Part shown: one piece after another, positions 25,901-39,800 of the stretch | How positions within the stretch are numbered: position 1 is the first letter of the stretch | How the letters are laid out: each line of letters opens with the position of its first letter | Assembly (NCBI RefSeq): GCF_020184175.1 | Contig: NC_065530.1 | Span: forward strand, 1,860,001 to 1,924,000 | DNA length: 64,000 bases | Reading direction: 5' to 3' | Source of the DNA: Aphis gossypii | Lineage: Eukaryota > Arthropoda > Insecta > Hemiptera > Aphididae | Translations under genes and position numbers: made by a program | The notes under the pieces: model-generated | Database searches by the model: none | Seen by the model: the letters and a program-made list of their open reading frames with translations, nothing else | Told to the model about the DNA's origin: nothing

Positions 25901-28900
25901 CCACTAATCTAACCACCCCTCCCCCACAAAAAAAAAATGATTAAACGATTATGTGCTATGTGCAATGAATGTTATTGGAATTACTATAATAACATCCAAG
26001 CTTGCCTAATAGTCCCTAAATTTGCCTACTCGATTATGATGTCTATAAAATGTATTGAATTGTATTCGTATATAGGCGGTCCGTCCGTGCGATACCATAT
26101 TCGACTCACTATGCTGGTGGCGTAATAGTTATTACAACTGTTGCGATCTCTTCGAAATCCAAAAAACCTGTTACGGTTACTGTTACAGTTTCAACTCTGA
26201 CGTATCCGAATACAGTAAACGGTACGATAAAATGTTCTAATAAATATTCAAATTTACATTTCACATTTAAATTCACAATATTCAGTTGAAAATTTTATAT
26301 TTTAACTCAAATAAACAGCCAAGTTTTTACGATTCACTCACAATATCATATTCAAACTACGTCCAGTATTATGTTAACTTATTTATATATTATTAAACAA
26401 TTCTTAATAGGTTATAAATATTTACATAAAAACACTTATAAAGTAATATTATGAATAATATATAAAGAATGGATTTAAATTGAAACTTTTTGTTTATCAT
26501 TAGATAATTCAAAACTAATGAATTACGTCAGTCTTCCTATTTAATTTTATGTTTTAACTTATTGCAATTTTTAATATTTCAATCAATGATATTTTCTTAT
26601 AATTTTATGATATTCATTAAATGTATAAAATAATATTTTTTTATTAATATATCAATATATTATAAAGATAACTATAGAATTAGATTGCGAGTATTTTCAC
26701 ATACAAGTATTATAGTATATATATAAGAATGTTGTGCAAAATAAATCATTAGTAAACAATATCATATTATAGTTAAATTTAATTAGCATTTTTAAAATTA
26801 CATTCAGCCAAGTTATTCATAAAATTCATCAGTTTAGAAAAATCAAATAGCCAATTACTTAGAAGTCTATAGTTAATAGTTAGAGTTCATAATATATTTT
26901 AATAACGCAAATTCTATTAACTGATTTAAGTACTTTAATTTAAATTTAAATTAATGTATTTAGCAGTTTTATACATTTATATGTTTTAGAAAAACGCAGT
27001 TTTACGGGATGCACGGAGACTTGAATAAGTTCTGGGTTGATGAAGATAAACAGGGTATATTCAGGAGACCAAGGAGGACTGGTGGAAATGGTCCGTGGTC
27101 TGGATTGTGGTTTTCCATGCGTGCTCAAAAGATTCCACCCTATATCAACGCCAAAAGTGGATTAGTGGTGAGGGGCACTGAGGGAGTATAGAATAGTTAT
27201 AATGATAAATATTATTTTAATTATAAAATTAACAATATTTATTGTGTAATTTTTTGGACGATATATTTAAACAATTAAAACCTACGTGATTCGAATGATA
27301 TTATTATATTCATAAATCTTAATAATATACTATACTCAAACTGTGAGGTACGTCTCTTAAGGGATAACTGAGGTGAATATTGATATTGTATACAATATAC
27401 TACTATAATAGTACTCTATACTAATAATACATTTTGTTTGGTTTATTTGGCGGCCTCGATTCAAGAACAAATACCAAAAAGATAACTTGTTTGCGCAAAA
27501 ATGCTACCACTAGAAGAACAGTTGTACGTTAAATTAGATACATGGTTTACGCATACATTTACCTTTTTAGGATATAACATCAATGTACACAAATTATAAT
27601 TTTTGAAGTGTCACACATTTTCCTTCCCCTCTTAAAGGACTTAGAACTGTCTATGAATCTATTCAATCACAAGTGTGATTATAAAAATGTATGTTACACT
27701 TGTTTATAAATGTGTGTTAATATTATTTGTATATTATTATACTAATTGTATTAACATTTAAAAAATAAAATTCTTTCTCTAAGAAAATACACAAGTCCAT
27801 ATATAATATTAACTGGTGATAATATTTTGTCAACAAATGTCAAATAACAATAATAATATTAATGCTCAAATATCCAATGATGATTCTGATAAAATAAAAA
27901 TGGGATATTATTAGTGTATATACAGTATTATAAATACTATAACAAACTGTAGCTATTAATATTTATTACGTAGGCGTAATTTGAAAGGCACTTGCACGTT
28001 AAGTTAGCAACCTCAGTTTTGAAATTAGCACCTTAATAATTTATGTCGTTTGTTTATATTAATATAAATCAATATGCGCGGTACAAAGCCATTAATAAAT
28101 AAATAATTATTGAATGTGATGAAGTGTGGGGTGGGTGAGAGGGAGTTAAGGTGCTTATTATGCAATCTGTGGTCACAAAAGTACAATATTAAATTAAAAA
28201 TAGTGGTTTCAGTACCCACCGTTTTTCCTGACTATTATAATAATTAATAATAATTAATATCAATAGCCTAATTAATCAATCTATCACAATTAAATTGACA
28301 TCTTTTATTGCTATATACTATAAGAGTATCACGATTATTTCATATAAATTTATTGATAAATTGATGAGTAAATTTAAAAAAAAATCACATGTCAGATTTT
28401 ATGTTATATATATTTAGATGTTAATGACTAGGCTGTATGTATATAATATTATTCAATAATAAGTAATAATGTTTAGATGACACATATTGTATTTTTAATA
28501 GCTGTTAAATATATTATGTTAAAAATAGTTATTTAAATTTTTCTTGTTGATGTCTGGAAGTAGAAATATGTCGACTTACTTTAAACATTAAAGCTCTATT
28601 GGCTAATTTATTTATATTGATTTCCCATAAAATTTGTATTCAAATCATATTCAAATCGTAATGTTTAAGAATTTATTTTTTATAATATTTCATAAAGAAC
28701 TAATTGCATAATAATTACTAATTAGTAGTACACAACTATACACAATTATACTATAGTATTGTATAGTAACTATATATAATAGCCACCAAGTGAACGAGGT
28801 GGTTATTATATACTCTATTAGATACCTATCTGATTCAGATTTATTTAGTATAGCGGTTCTTAATTTGTGGTACGCGTACCACTAGTGGTACGTGGCAAGC

Positions 28901-31900
28901 TCATAAGTGGTATGCGAAGAAAATCTCCCTTTTTAAAAACATATACGTTTACATCATCAATAACCAAAAAAAAAAAAATCAATAAAATGGTCAGGTGGTA
29001 CGTAAAAATTTTCAAACTGTGTAGGTGGTACGCAAATACAAAACGGTTGAGAACCGCTGATTTAGAAAATATTCGATATTATGTATATAAAATTTTATAG
29101 AGATTAGTAAATTTAGTTAGTGTACAACAATGTGATCTTTTATACAATTTTCGTGTCATATTCAGGTTCCGCTTTCAAACGTTTGAAGTACTTGAAGTTT
29201 TTCTAAGATGAACCTAACCTAACGCTTGTATAGAATATTATAATATTAGACAAAATTTACAATATTAATTTAATGAATTGCAACGTGTATCAATAATTAT
29301 TTTTACATTTTATACACATTACTACATTAGCAACACAATTTTCATTGTAATTTCTTATTTACTTATTTATGTTTGTCCACAGGTTATGATTAGGGATCCG
29401 AGTGCTTTGCCGATTGATCGAGGAATGATGGTGGCCAAAGGTACCAGCGGCTATATAAAAGTGTGGGGTGATAAGGTGATTCCGACAAAACGTCTCATAC
29501 GTGTGAAACCCGAAAAAAGACACTGTCTGTACCCCAACGAAAAGACCTACTTGGGACGAGGCTATTTGAGGTCAAACTGTTTATTCAACTGTTACCAACG
29601 GTTTATGTTTCATGATTGCAAGTGCGTGCCGAGTTTCTATTATTTTCACTACGAAAAAGGTAAAAAAAATAATAATAAACCAAAACTTATACTATATACT
29701 ACAGTACACTATTTACTATTAATATTATGACTTTGCAACATTTATAGTTCGGGGCTAAAGTACGATGGAAACTAAAAACGAACAATGGTGGTTCAAAAAT
29801 AATAAAATAATAATAATAATATAATAATATTGCTTTCAGATCTTCCCTATCCCGAGTGCAACGTAGAAGGACTCGTATGCTTAGCTGAACATTCATGTAA
29901 TTATTATTATTACTGTTAAAAACATATCATTTATGCATTATATATAGAAAGTATATAAAGTATAAACTGGTAACTTCAATTGTTTCATATATTTGTAAGA
30001 TATTATGAACAATGTTTTTATTTTACTATTAATATATAGGATCTAATTGTACCTTGGTCAGTTTAAAATAGGAAATTCTTAACAAATTTTAAAATAATCG
30101 AGAATTACAGAAACAAAATAAAAACATTTGTTAAAATTACAGTATTGTTATTAAAATAGTTAGTTAGTTAATCTCAGTTACCTAAAAATTAGATTATTTT
30201 TGCTCAAAATTGTACATACTTACGTAGTAAACTTGACAATTACTATACAGCAGAGCAGTTACTTATTTGATTGATTTTTTTTTTACTTATAGTTTTTAAA
30301 AATTAGACCCTTTCTTACTATAAAAAAATGTCAATTCTCGTTTCGTTAAGTTTTTAACGAGCTAAATATTTAATTTAATATTTAAAATTATTGAAATCCG
30401 ACATTATCGATAAAATAGCAAGTATTTAATTATTAAAATATTCCAGCCACTATATAGTGTAGGTATAAGACGTATTTTTGTATGCGTTTATTGTGTTCCA
30501 TATTTAAAAAAAAAAAATGTGTATTAAATCATAAATTTAAAAAAAATGTGCATAATTTTATTAATCAAGTACTAGAATAATTAACTAAAACTTTTAAAAC
30601 CTGATTCCTTGTAAATGAAGGCCATTGAAGAATTCCGGATTAGTTTTAAACCATTCGGGTCCAAGATATTTATTTAATTAAAATTAGTGGTCGTCCTCGG
30701 TACGACAATCTATCTAGTTTTAAATTTTGACGTTGATACAAATAAAGAAAATTTTATTAAACGTCTTTATCAATGAAAATATTTTTTGTTACTTAATTAA
30801 TAGTTAACTTGATGACTAGTACCAAAAGGCATTTTCGTCCAGTAGGTATATAATATATAAATTGGTTAATAGAACTAATAAAAATAAATTAAAAGGTAGT
30901 ATCGATTTTGTATAGATAATACAATTATCGTTATAAAAAATTCATTACGAATTTGTGACCTTTTGATCGACTTTATTAACAGCTGTATATTTTTATACAC
31001 TGACCTTAAATTGTAAATTTATAACGAAAATCATCAATATATTTTATTTTTATTCCAAAAGAAAGTTCGTATATACGATATTTATATACTTGGTTATACA
31101 TCTAGATTAATTTCCTTATTCAATTGTAATGTTTCTCAGAGAATGTTTTGCATAATATGGCCATCTGAATAATATAATATATGACTATATATTATGGCTA
31201 TTGCTATATATTTTATAATATCTTAATCCTTAGTTATATAATTTGAAGAAAAACACATATTTAAAAATATCAGTTTCTAAACGGAGTGTAGTAAAGCTTC
31301 AATAAACGATGTAAACATTTTCTTCATTTTGCAAAAAACAAAATTGCAACTACGTAAGAAAATGATTGTTGAGCCACGTTTTATAATGCGTTTATATTTA
31401 TTCTTAAAAATATATCATACTCAAGTCTACATTCTTGATGAAACCACCTTTTTAAAATACATAATATTAAATAAAAAATCACTTAGAGTTACGGAGTTGA
31501 CTTATTATAACTAACCAATGAAAAATCAAAACCCAACGAACATGACCGTTAATAAATATTTTAAACTTTTTTTCTTTTTAACTTTAAAAACACCGTTACA
31601 AAATTATTATATAAGATATAATATAAAGCGATCCATTTCATTGTATTAATGGTGTTTAGACACCATCATACGGATGCAGTTATAAATTTGTTCATTGTTA
31701 CATTAGTTCGCATTTTTTTTTTTTTAAATTTGATTATAATATGTAATATTAACATAGTATTATAGTTGAATAAAAATTAACTATTTGAATGTCGTTACAG
31801 TAAGCTTCATCAACATCGTAGCCCGTGACAAAAATTTATCTTCAAATCTCAGATGCAACTGTCCAGGTGATTGTCACAGTCAAAAGTACCAGTCTAACAT

Positions 31901-33874
31901 CGTTGTGCTAAATGAAACGTAAGCATTTTTTTTTTATATACTTGATACACTCAATCTTTCATAAAATTAAAAACGTAGGTAGTGATACGTAACCATTTTT
32001 TAAAGATTATTTTTATAATTTAGCTTTTAATAATATGTTAAATAATTTTAATTTTTAATGTAATTAAAAGTAATTAATATTATGTCTTTTATTATATGAA
32101 CACATTATTAAAGCTACGAATAAAATTTAACAATATTTAAAATGTTCCCTAAACCTTTAAAATATATATATATATATATATTACTAATTGTATATACTCA
32201 TAGATATTTGAAATTAAAATGTCTATAAAATTATATATTCAAACAAAAAATAAAGATTTTAGTTATTATGTTGTAATTTATAAAAAACATATTAACTATA
32301 AGAACTTGAAACTATTTATACCATTTCGATTATTATTATTTCTTATATTCGGTGAAATTAAAGCTAGATACTACTTTTATCTCAACAATTATGGTTAGAA
32401 TAGGACATAACATGTATACTACCAAAATTATTCCTAGTTAGTCACCCATCCAGCAACTAGCAATTAGCCGCTAGCTTAACACCAACAGTCCTCTGATATG
32501 TCTACTATGCCATTATTATTTATTGTAAGTAGGGCTAGAATTTATATGCAATAAAAAATTATAAAATATGCAAAAATATGCAACCAATATTATGTAAGCC
32601 AAAAATAATGTGCAACCTAACTTAACCTATTTTATTGCTATACTTATGTCATTCCTTCTCCCCATATCATAATTGTTTGGATTGTATACAATAGTTATGT
32701 ATTACTTTTGATTCATGAATCCAAAAATACGTTTTGTTGCTTCTTTCAGATCGCGCGCTGACCAAATTACGATTGACGTTTTCTTTCACAGGTCTACGTG
32801 TTTTCTGTACGAAACGGATTTAGTGTTTGACTTTATGAATGCTTTGGGTGAGTATAAAATAATATATAATAATAAGTACCAAATTACAACTACTTAATAC
32901 TCTTGTTTTAAATAATAATTAAATGAACGGATGAACGCCACCGTAGACTTTTCCCATGACGAAATCAATATTTACAGATATTTAGAGATTTACAGCGTAT
33001 CAAGATTAAAAAACTCTCTTCTTTCATGGCTTATTCTTGCATACAAAATTATTCATCAATCGAGAATAAAGCAATATTTTTGGAAACAAAGCTTTTTAAA
33101 CATTTTTTTTTCTATATTTTAAAAACATATTATATTACCTATAGTTTAAGTTTTTCTATTTATATAATGTTTTATGTTCTAAAATTTTTAAAATGTCCTT
33201 TAATATGTTCTTTAATATACTATTCTATTCGTGGTAAAATAATTTATCATGTATATCATAGCAATTTATTTTCCGGGAGATCTTATTATGTATTCAATGT
33301 CGTTTTACCTTCTCACCTCAACGGTCTAATCAGTAAATAACCTAAAAGATCGTTATTATAATATAATTCATTAATTTTTAAGACAACATAGTCGAATATG
33401 AAGAGCTTGTATCATATAATATAACAATATACACTATACTAGTTGGAAAATAATTGATGTATTTGAATTACTGGTTATAATAACAATAATTTTTTAAAAT
33501 TATGATGAGTTTCTACTAAATTAACAATAAGAGTCATCATCAGTGGTGAACAGAGCCTTCGACATTATTGTTCTAGTATATAAAATAAGTCAATAACTTT
33601 TATAATACTACTTTGGCAAAAATACATTATTATTATTATTATTAAATATACATTTTATATTATATAAGTTTCTATTGTCAGTAGTAAATATAATATATTT
33701 GATCTGTTGTTTTATTTTTCATTTTCAGTTGGCTATGGAGGAGTTTGTGGACTTTTTCTCGGCGCATCGTTGATCAGTGCTGTTGAGTTTATAAATTTTA
33801 TGACGTTTCGTTTGTATGATTATTGGTTGAACCGTCGATCTCGAAACAAAATTATCCAACGTTTCATTCATTGA
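22965..33874 (+). CDS. gene A: DEG/ENaC (pickpocket/Nach-like) cation channel, 500 aa
   Basis: Exons: 22965-23080, 25316-25510, 25605-25776, 26076-26221, 26990-27167, 29383-29659, 29840-29896, 31801-31918, 32750-32847, 33729-33874. All introns are GT-AG and the joined frame is open (1503 nt). Order of parts: basic N terminus; TM1 about 41-61 (FWLVMFTIALFGTGF...); post-TM1 TPFPSVTICEPSR; Cys-rich extracellular domain with CWW, YGYCYSFNSD and RCNCPGDC; TM2 about 455-477 with filter GAS (464-466) in GLFLGASLISAVEF. Homologues form trimeric Na+ (cation) channels used in mechano-, chemo- or osmosensation. The conserved N-terminal His-Gly is Asn25-Ala26, and extracellular Cys are added (TCYGYC). 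The C tail is short. Exon 5 equals fused exons 5 and 6 of B and C. The start is chosen at ATG 22965 (AAAAATGG); an in-frame ATG at 22902 would add 21 residues. Introns 1 and 5 are over 2 kb and hold only AT-rich sequence and one MITE. Confidence 0.92.
28851..29059. mobile_element. hAT-type MITE in intron 5 of gene A
   Basis: A 209-bp element begins TAGCGGTTCTTAA and ends TTGAGAACCGCTG, an inverted terminal repeat of the CAGCGGTTCTCAA type known from hAT elements. The flanks ATTTAGTA (28843-28850) and ATTTAGAA (29060-29067) form an 8-bp target duplication matching at 7 of 8 bases. Inside, GTGGTACG-type motifs recur near both ends, adding subterminal symmetry. There is no transposase. The open frame over it (28867-29100) is incidental. 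Confidence 0.75.
30246..30262 (+). repeat. short dispersed motif ACAGCAGAGCAGTT (copy 1)
   Basis: ACAGCAGAGCAGTT lies in intron 7 of gene A. The same core is at 36987-37002 and, inverted, at about 55977-55992 next to the tandem-unit element of gene C. It is probably a fragment or end of a dispersed repeat family. Confidence 0.4.
32162..32181. repeat. AT dinucleotide microsatellite
   Basis: A perfect run of alternating AT in intron 8 of gene A. Confidence 0.85.
32352..32515 (-). mobile_element. 5S-rRNA-derived SINE-like copy 2, in intron 8 of gene A
   Basis: The minus strand reads GGTGTTAAGC, then 22 nt later GGATGGGTGACTAACTAGGA. In 5S rRNA the box A (GTTAAGC) and box C (GGATGGGTGACC...GGGAATA) lie at nearly the same spacing. 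The body continues CCATAATTGTTGAGATAAAA and TAGTATCTAGCTT, shared with copy 1. This copy keeps more of the 5S-like head than copy 1. No poly(A) tail or clear target duplication was identified. It is antisense to the host gene. Confidence 0.6.
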
Positions 33875-36800
33875 AATTTTTATCAGTTACAGTCAATTTT
33901 TTAATTAAAAAATTTTTAAGATCATTATGTAATTGAGATTTTAGTATTTTTCTAAATTATTAATTTATAGGTTTATATTATAATTATTATCATTAATATA
34001 ATACCTATATAGAATTTAGATTTCATAGCTATATTATATCATAATAATAATTAAAAATACATTCAAATCGTATCATAAAATGTTAACTGTATTTCTGTAC
34101 TTATTTTATTGGTATAGAATTTTAAATGAATGGTATATAATTTTTAATATTATGTATGTTGAATATTTGTATGTTGTATTTTTTGAACCAAAATATCTAC
34201 GAAGTCTAGTTGCAGTTGCTTTAATATTATATTTATCTTTCAGAACACTTTTTATAATGGTATGTCTGAATATTTATTTTACGAAGTTTTAATCATATAA
34301 TAATAATGTTGAATAGGTAAGAGTATCTATTATTATTTCGTATTTAGAATAAAAATGTTTATTTTATTATACAGAATAGCTAAACGCAATGGTTAGGCTA
34401 ACAACCACAATGGAAATTAAGTGAATCTAATTTTATATTGAAGTCGTTCGACGTCGGGGTGTACATAAATTACTAAAACCGAATAAACCTTTAAAGCACT
34501 GTGTAATGCAGTTTCTTGTTACGAAGAAATTTGTACTTACCAAAAAATAAAAATTAAAAGTTCTATTTTTTACCATTTAAAATATATTATTTATTGAAGT
34601 CAGGTTATACAGCTAATATTTAGTACAATCAAATTATAATGTATAATACAATGCATATTGTTATTTAACACCATGTTTTTTATATTCAACCGACTATATT
34701 ATATTTATTAGTTAGTAACACGGTGATAGAATTACATCCAATTCGTATTTTTGTAATATTATTTTAAAACTTATTATCTTAATAATTATTCAAATGTTCA
34801 TGACTATCTTTTATTTGCATAAACATATATTTGACTGACCGTATTTAATTTACAAGTTTTATAAATAATTTATACATATTACTTATATGTTTTATTAAAC
34901 TTAGATAAACTAAGATAACTAAGATAAACATTTGAAAATAAAGATCAGCATTAGAGCTTAACGGATTAATTGAACTTGTAATTGTTGGTGGAATAATGAA
35001 TAAAAATATTAAATAGAATTTTTCTAGTTGTATACCGAGGAACCTTATAAAATAATATTCATAATATTAATAAATATATAAATCTTTATTATTTAAAAAT
35101 TCACGCATTCAAAAATTATATTTTTACAAAACGCATTCGCTCAGCCAAAGATGTGAAATTAAGCTTATCGGAAAATAGAGAGTTGTCACGAGATTCACAA
35201 GGAACATGTGATACACAGCTGGCAAACCGTAAGAAACGTCGTTATATTCTTTAAAGATGGTAAGAGTTGTTATCAGCAGTATGTAAACCGTGCCATACTC
35301 CATAATTAAATACACAGGTACACAAAAAAACTTTATACATAGACATTTCCAGTCTTAAATACATCAATATATAATGATAGTATTCGGACCATGCTTTGGT
35401 TTGGAATCACTTCCTGATAAAGGCTGTCATGTATAATAATATTATAAATTTATAAGGTAAAATTAAATTTCATTTTAGCTACTCTTCTGCTGTAGAATTT
35501 TGAATAATTGATTTTGTGTGCATTTTCATTCAAGGTTTACACAAGAATTATTTATACTATAAACTCGAGAATGGAGAACGAACAAAACATATTTTAAATC
35601 AATATTTTATCACATATACTTATATATAATAATAATATGATTCAATGTAGTCATTAGTATAACTTACAATCATATTAATATTGTATTGTAAACGAGTGGA
35701 AAAATGTAATTTGCAAAGTAAACCATTATTATTATGTCGATATAATAATATTTTGCGTCCTATAACGTGTACACTGTACAACAGTGTATATGTTTATGTA
35801 TATTGTAATATTATGTGTAAATCCATATTTCAAGTTTAACAGACAAATGAAAGTTCTCCGTGTATATAAATATAAATTACCAAATAAAGATCGAGATAAA
35901 CTAAATAAAACATGAATATATAACATATATCTTTAAAATGCACCTTCTCGGATCGCTTCTATGCAAACGCAATGTGAATGAAATAAGAGTTTTTAATATA
36001 ATTAAAAAAACATACTGAAATATTACTTGATATTATTAAGTGTGATTAAAATAAAAATACTCATTCCTTTTAAATTCATCTGAAAAAAAAATACAAACAC
36101 TTATTATATTTTTAATGGATTAACGAAAAAAATCTTGACTCTATAATATAATATTATAGAGTATACAAAAAAAAAAAACGATGGCGATGATTTTATTAAA
36201 GAGAATTTTTCCATCGTTTTTCTGCGAACCGTTAAAACGTTGCCATCGTAATACCTGAGTTAAAAAGCTAAAAAAAAATCCTATAGACGGATGAACTTTA
36301 CTATAATACACACATACTTATTTATTTGTGTGTTAAGTAAAAAGATTAAAAAATATTTTTGTGATTCACGATCATCTTATAAATATTATCGTCTTGCATA
36401 TCAGGCTTATCCTTTGTTACATTTTCCATGAACAAGAATTCGATAGATAGAAATCATGTAATTTTATTGATGAAAAAAGAGACTACTTAGTTTAAAAATA
36501 AAATATATTTTTTCATTATCATCGAATAGCTTTTTTATAAAAATATCATTAAATTTGAAGTAATTAAATCATTTAGTTAAATACTCTGAGCGGAGCAATT
36601 TATGTATTGATTTCATAACTAAGAGGGATTTTCTATGTTTTTAAACATTTACTTTTCTGTCTAAAGATACTATTTTAGTAGAAAAAACATTCCAATTGTT
36701 AACATTGAGAGAGATTTCTTTTAGAAAATTGGTTATAATTTGTTCTTTAGTGAGTCAAATGTACAAATTAAAATTATAAAATAAATATGAAAAATTCTGA

Positions 36801-39800
36801 TAATTTTAATATTATAATACTATTATTAAAATAATTGATTGTTAACCATGATTACTAAAAATGTGGAGCATCATTACTCATAACCATTTTCTATCACTTA
36901 ATGTTTTATCATTGACTAAAATTTTACCCATCTATTGACATGAAATACTCGATGACGAGGTACACAGGTAAACATTGGAACTTTCTGTACAGCAGAGCAG
37001 TTGTATATTATACATATTACTTTTTTTCGTTGTATAAGTATTCACATTTTGAAAATTATCAAATTATTTAAAATGAAATTTTATGCTTGATTTAAATACA
37101 TTTCATTTGGAAATGTGTTACAATATCCCTATAAAATTTTTCTAACATTTAATCTAAAAGTAATTAAATAATATCCTAATACTACTTTTTTATTTAAAAA
37201 GTTTTTAAATAAAATAATCTCATTTGTTTAGAATGATTTTTTTGACATGTATATGTCTTATGGCTGGGGGTCATTCTGTTAATTTGTGCGACACCAAGAA
37301 TGTTACCATTTGAGACGGCGATTGTTTATAGCAACTGGTTGCTATGTAAAAATGTATAAAAAATATATATATATTATTATATTATTAGTTTAATCTAACT
37401 ATTTTTAACTATTTTTAATTTTTTTTATTTTTACTATTTTTAATTTTTTTTTTTTATTCTAATACCAAATTGACATTGACATTCTTATGTCAGTAGAAAC
37501 AAGACATATACATGTACCGATGTATCTGCATGTAGTGTAGATTCTCTTTAGTTTTTTCATATACTTACAATGATTATTGAATTTATTAAATTTATTGAAT
37601 TAAAATAAATTATATAACAGAAGCAGACTTTCCAGTTTTTATAGTACATTTTAATGAGAGTCGGTTTCTGATCACAAAGAACTTGAAGGAAAACAATATA
37701 TTTTTTAGTGAAAATACTTCATATATATTATATACGGTATGCGATGCACACATAACTTTTTATGGACATGTACAACATTTATAAAAAAAAAAAAATTATT
37801 TGTTTTTATAAGAGGTTAATTTATTGTTCCAAGCTCCTCTCCGACCAACTTTAATCAATGTCGAAGAGATTCCAATTATTACAGTTTTGACGAAATAAAA
37901 TTTTTATTGTTTTAACGAGTTTTTAAAATTTTTTGTAGTGCACAAGTATTAATTTTTAAATGGTTGGTGACTGTGTGGTATTAAAAATATAACTCACCTT
38001 CATCTGTTCCAAAATACACATTCCTTCATTCCTTGTCAAACGGTAAATGGAACAATTATTCATAGTTTAAGCTGTTAAATGGTTTAAATCTTGTTTTTTT
38101 GTTAGCTGGTAGATCAAGGAACCTAGGGAGTACATAATATAGATGCTTACTCGGTAGATCATGAAATATGGTTTTTGATATTTTTTTCAAATTAACTAGA
38201 GTATTTTTTTTTTTTCATGATAAATTTATAGAATTTGATGATTCAGGATAAATTTGTAAGTATAATTTAATTTATTAATTTAAATTATTTTTTTCTTAAA
38301 CTTTTTATTTTAAAATAAATAATACTACCTTATACATTGTTAATACACCTTCAATACATTTTTACCTATTTAAAAACACTTGACAAATGAACGTTTTAAT
38401 TATAATATATATTTTTTTTTTGTAGACTACAAAATAATTGATTATAATGTAATGATCAATTTAAGATCAAAATAAACAGTACACTTACCAAGACTTCTAA
38501 TGTAAACGAATTAGCTGAGTCGTGGCTATATATTTTAATATTTTAAACCCAAAGGCACCTATGAACAAAAAAAAAAAAATAAGATTTCTTAATTAAAATA
38601 ATTAATATCAGGCTCAACTACAAATTAAAACAAAGGAGAACAAAACATAATATTAACATAAAAAATGCATTTAAAGATTGATAATGAATACGTATAATAA
38701 AAATGTTTTTAGTAAGTACGTTATTGTTTAACATCAACGTGTACCTATATTGCCTATACACAACGCCGTCATACAAATTAATTGTTATTTAAATAATTTA
38801 TTATTGCACGGTATAAAAAATAACAATTAAATATTATTAACACAGGGTCAGAGTATTGATGGAAATTTGCTTCTCATTTTGATCGCTTTACTCCAAAGAC
38901 AAAGTGATACCTATGATAATAAATCCTTTAACATAACCAGATTAAAATATTCACTACATGAAATTACCCTTGTCCTTCCACATAATTTTTTATAAATAAC
39001 CATAAAAAACATAAATGTTCTTAACTAAACAAAAAACAATGATTCATTGGTTCAACAACAAATTTTTACATTATATAAATCGATTTCTAGGGGCACCTAG
39101 GTACTGTAACGTGTAATTATTATACAATAAGTATACAATTAAAAATATACCTTATGCTTAGTCTTATACTTTGACTAGAAAAATACTCACTAAAAAAAAA
39201 TTAGTTTAAAATTAACGATCAAATAAAAAAAAAATTTAAACCGTTATTGTCTATACTTCTTATAAAAAAATAAAAATAATTTTTGAATATTTATTTCAAT
39301 ATGAGGTAAATTGATAATTTGTTATCGTTGATATTAGTCCGTTATAATCAGAAAAAATGTAATATTCTAGTAACTTATTCAAACTCTTATGCACCGTAAT
39401 CACGATCGAATAAGAAATGCACATAGAAAAAAATAATATAATAATTTACAATGGATGAATAATTTACTTTGGAATAACAATTATCTAAAAAAAAATGAAA
39501 ACTAATTACTTAATTTCATAGTAGAAAATAAATTAAAATATAAAAATAAATTAAAAATCCACTGCAAAATAAATACTAAACTTTATTTCCCTAATATAAA
39601 AATGTATAAAGCAAATCATCTTAATGAAATCACTTGAAATGGTTATTATTATATTCACTAAATTCCTGGATTCGTTATTAATATTAATATCCTCTAATCA
39701 GCTTCCAATGTTTTAATCGACCATTAACCAAATAACAATAAATTACATTTTAATCAAAAAATTTTACTCTATTTTTTTTTTTTGTCAATTAATTCACTTT

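Noticed and set aside
28867..29100. 77-codon open frame
   Set aside because: It lies almost entirely within the hAT MITE and has no transposase features.
29699..29896. Minus-strand open frame
   Set aside because: It is antisense to exon 7 of gene A. The sense frame is supported by paralogy and splice sites.
36177..36248. Possible hairpin with ACGATGGC and GCCATCGT
   Set aside because: The arms are short and widely spaced with no flanking element signature. It is noted only in the spacer description.
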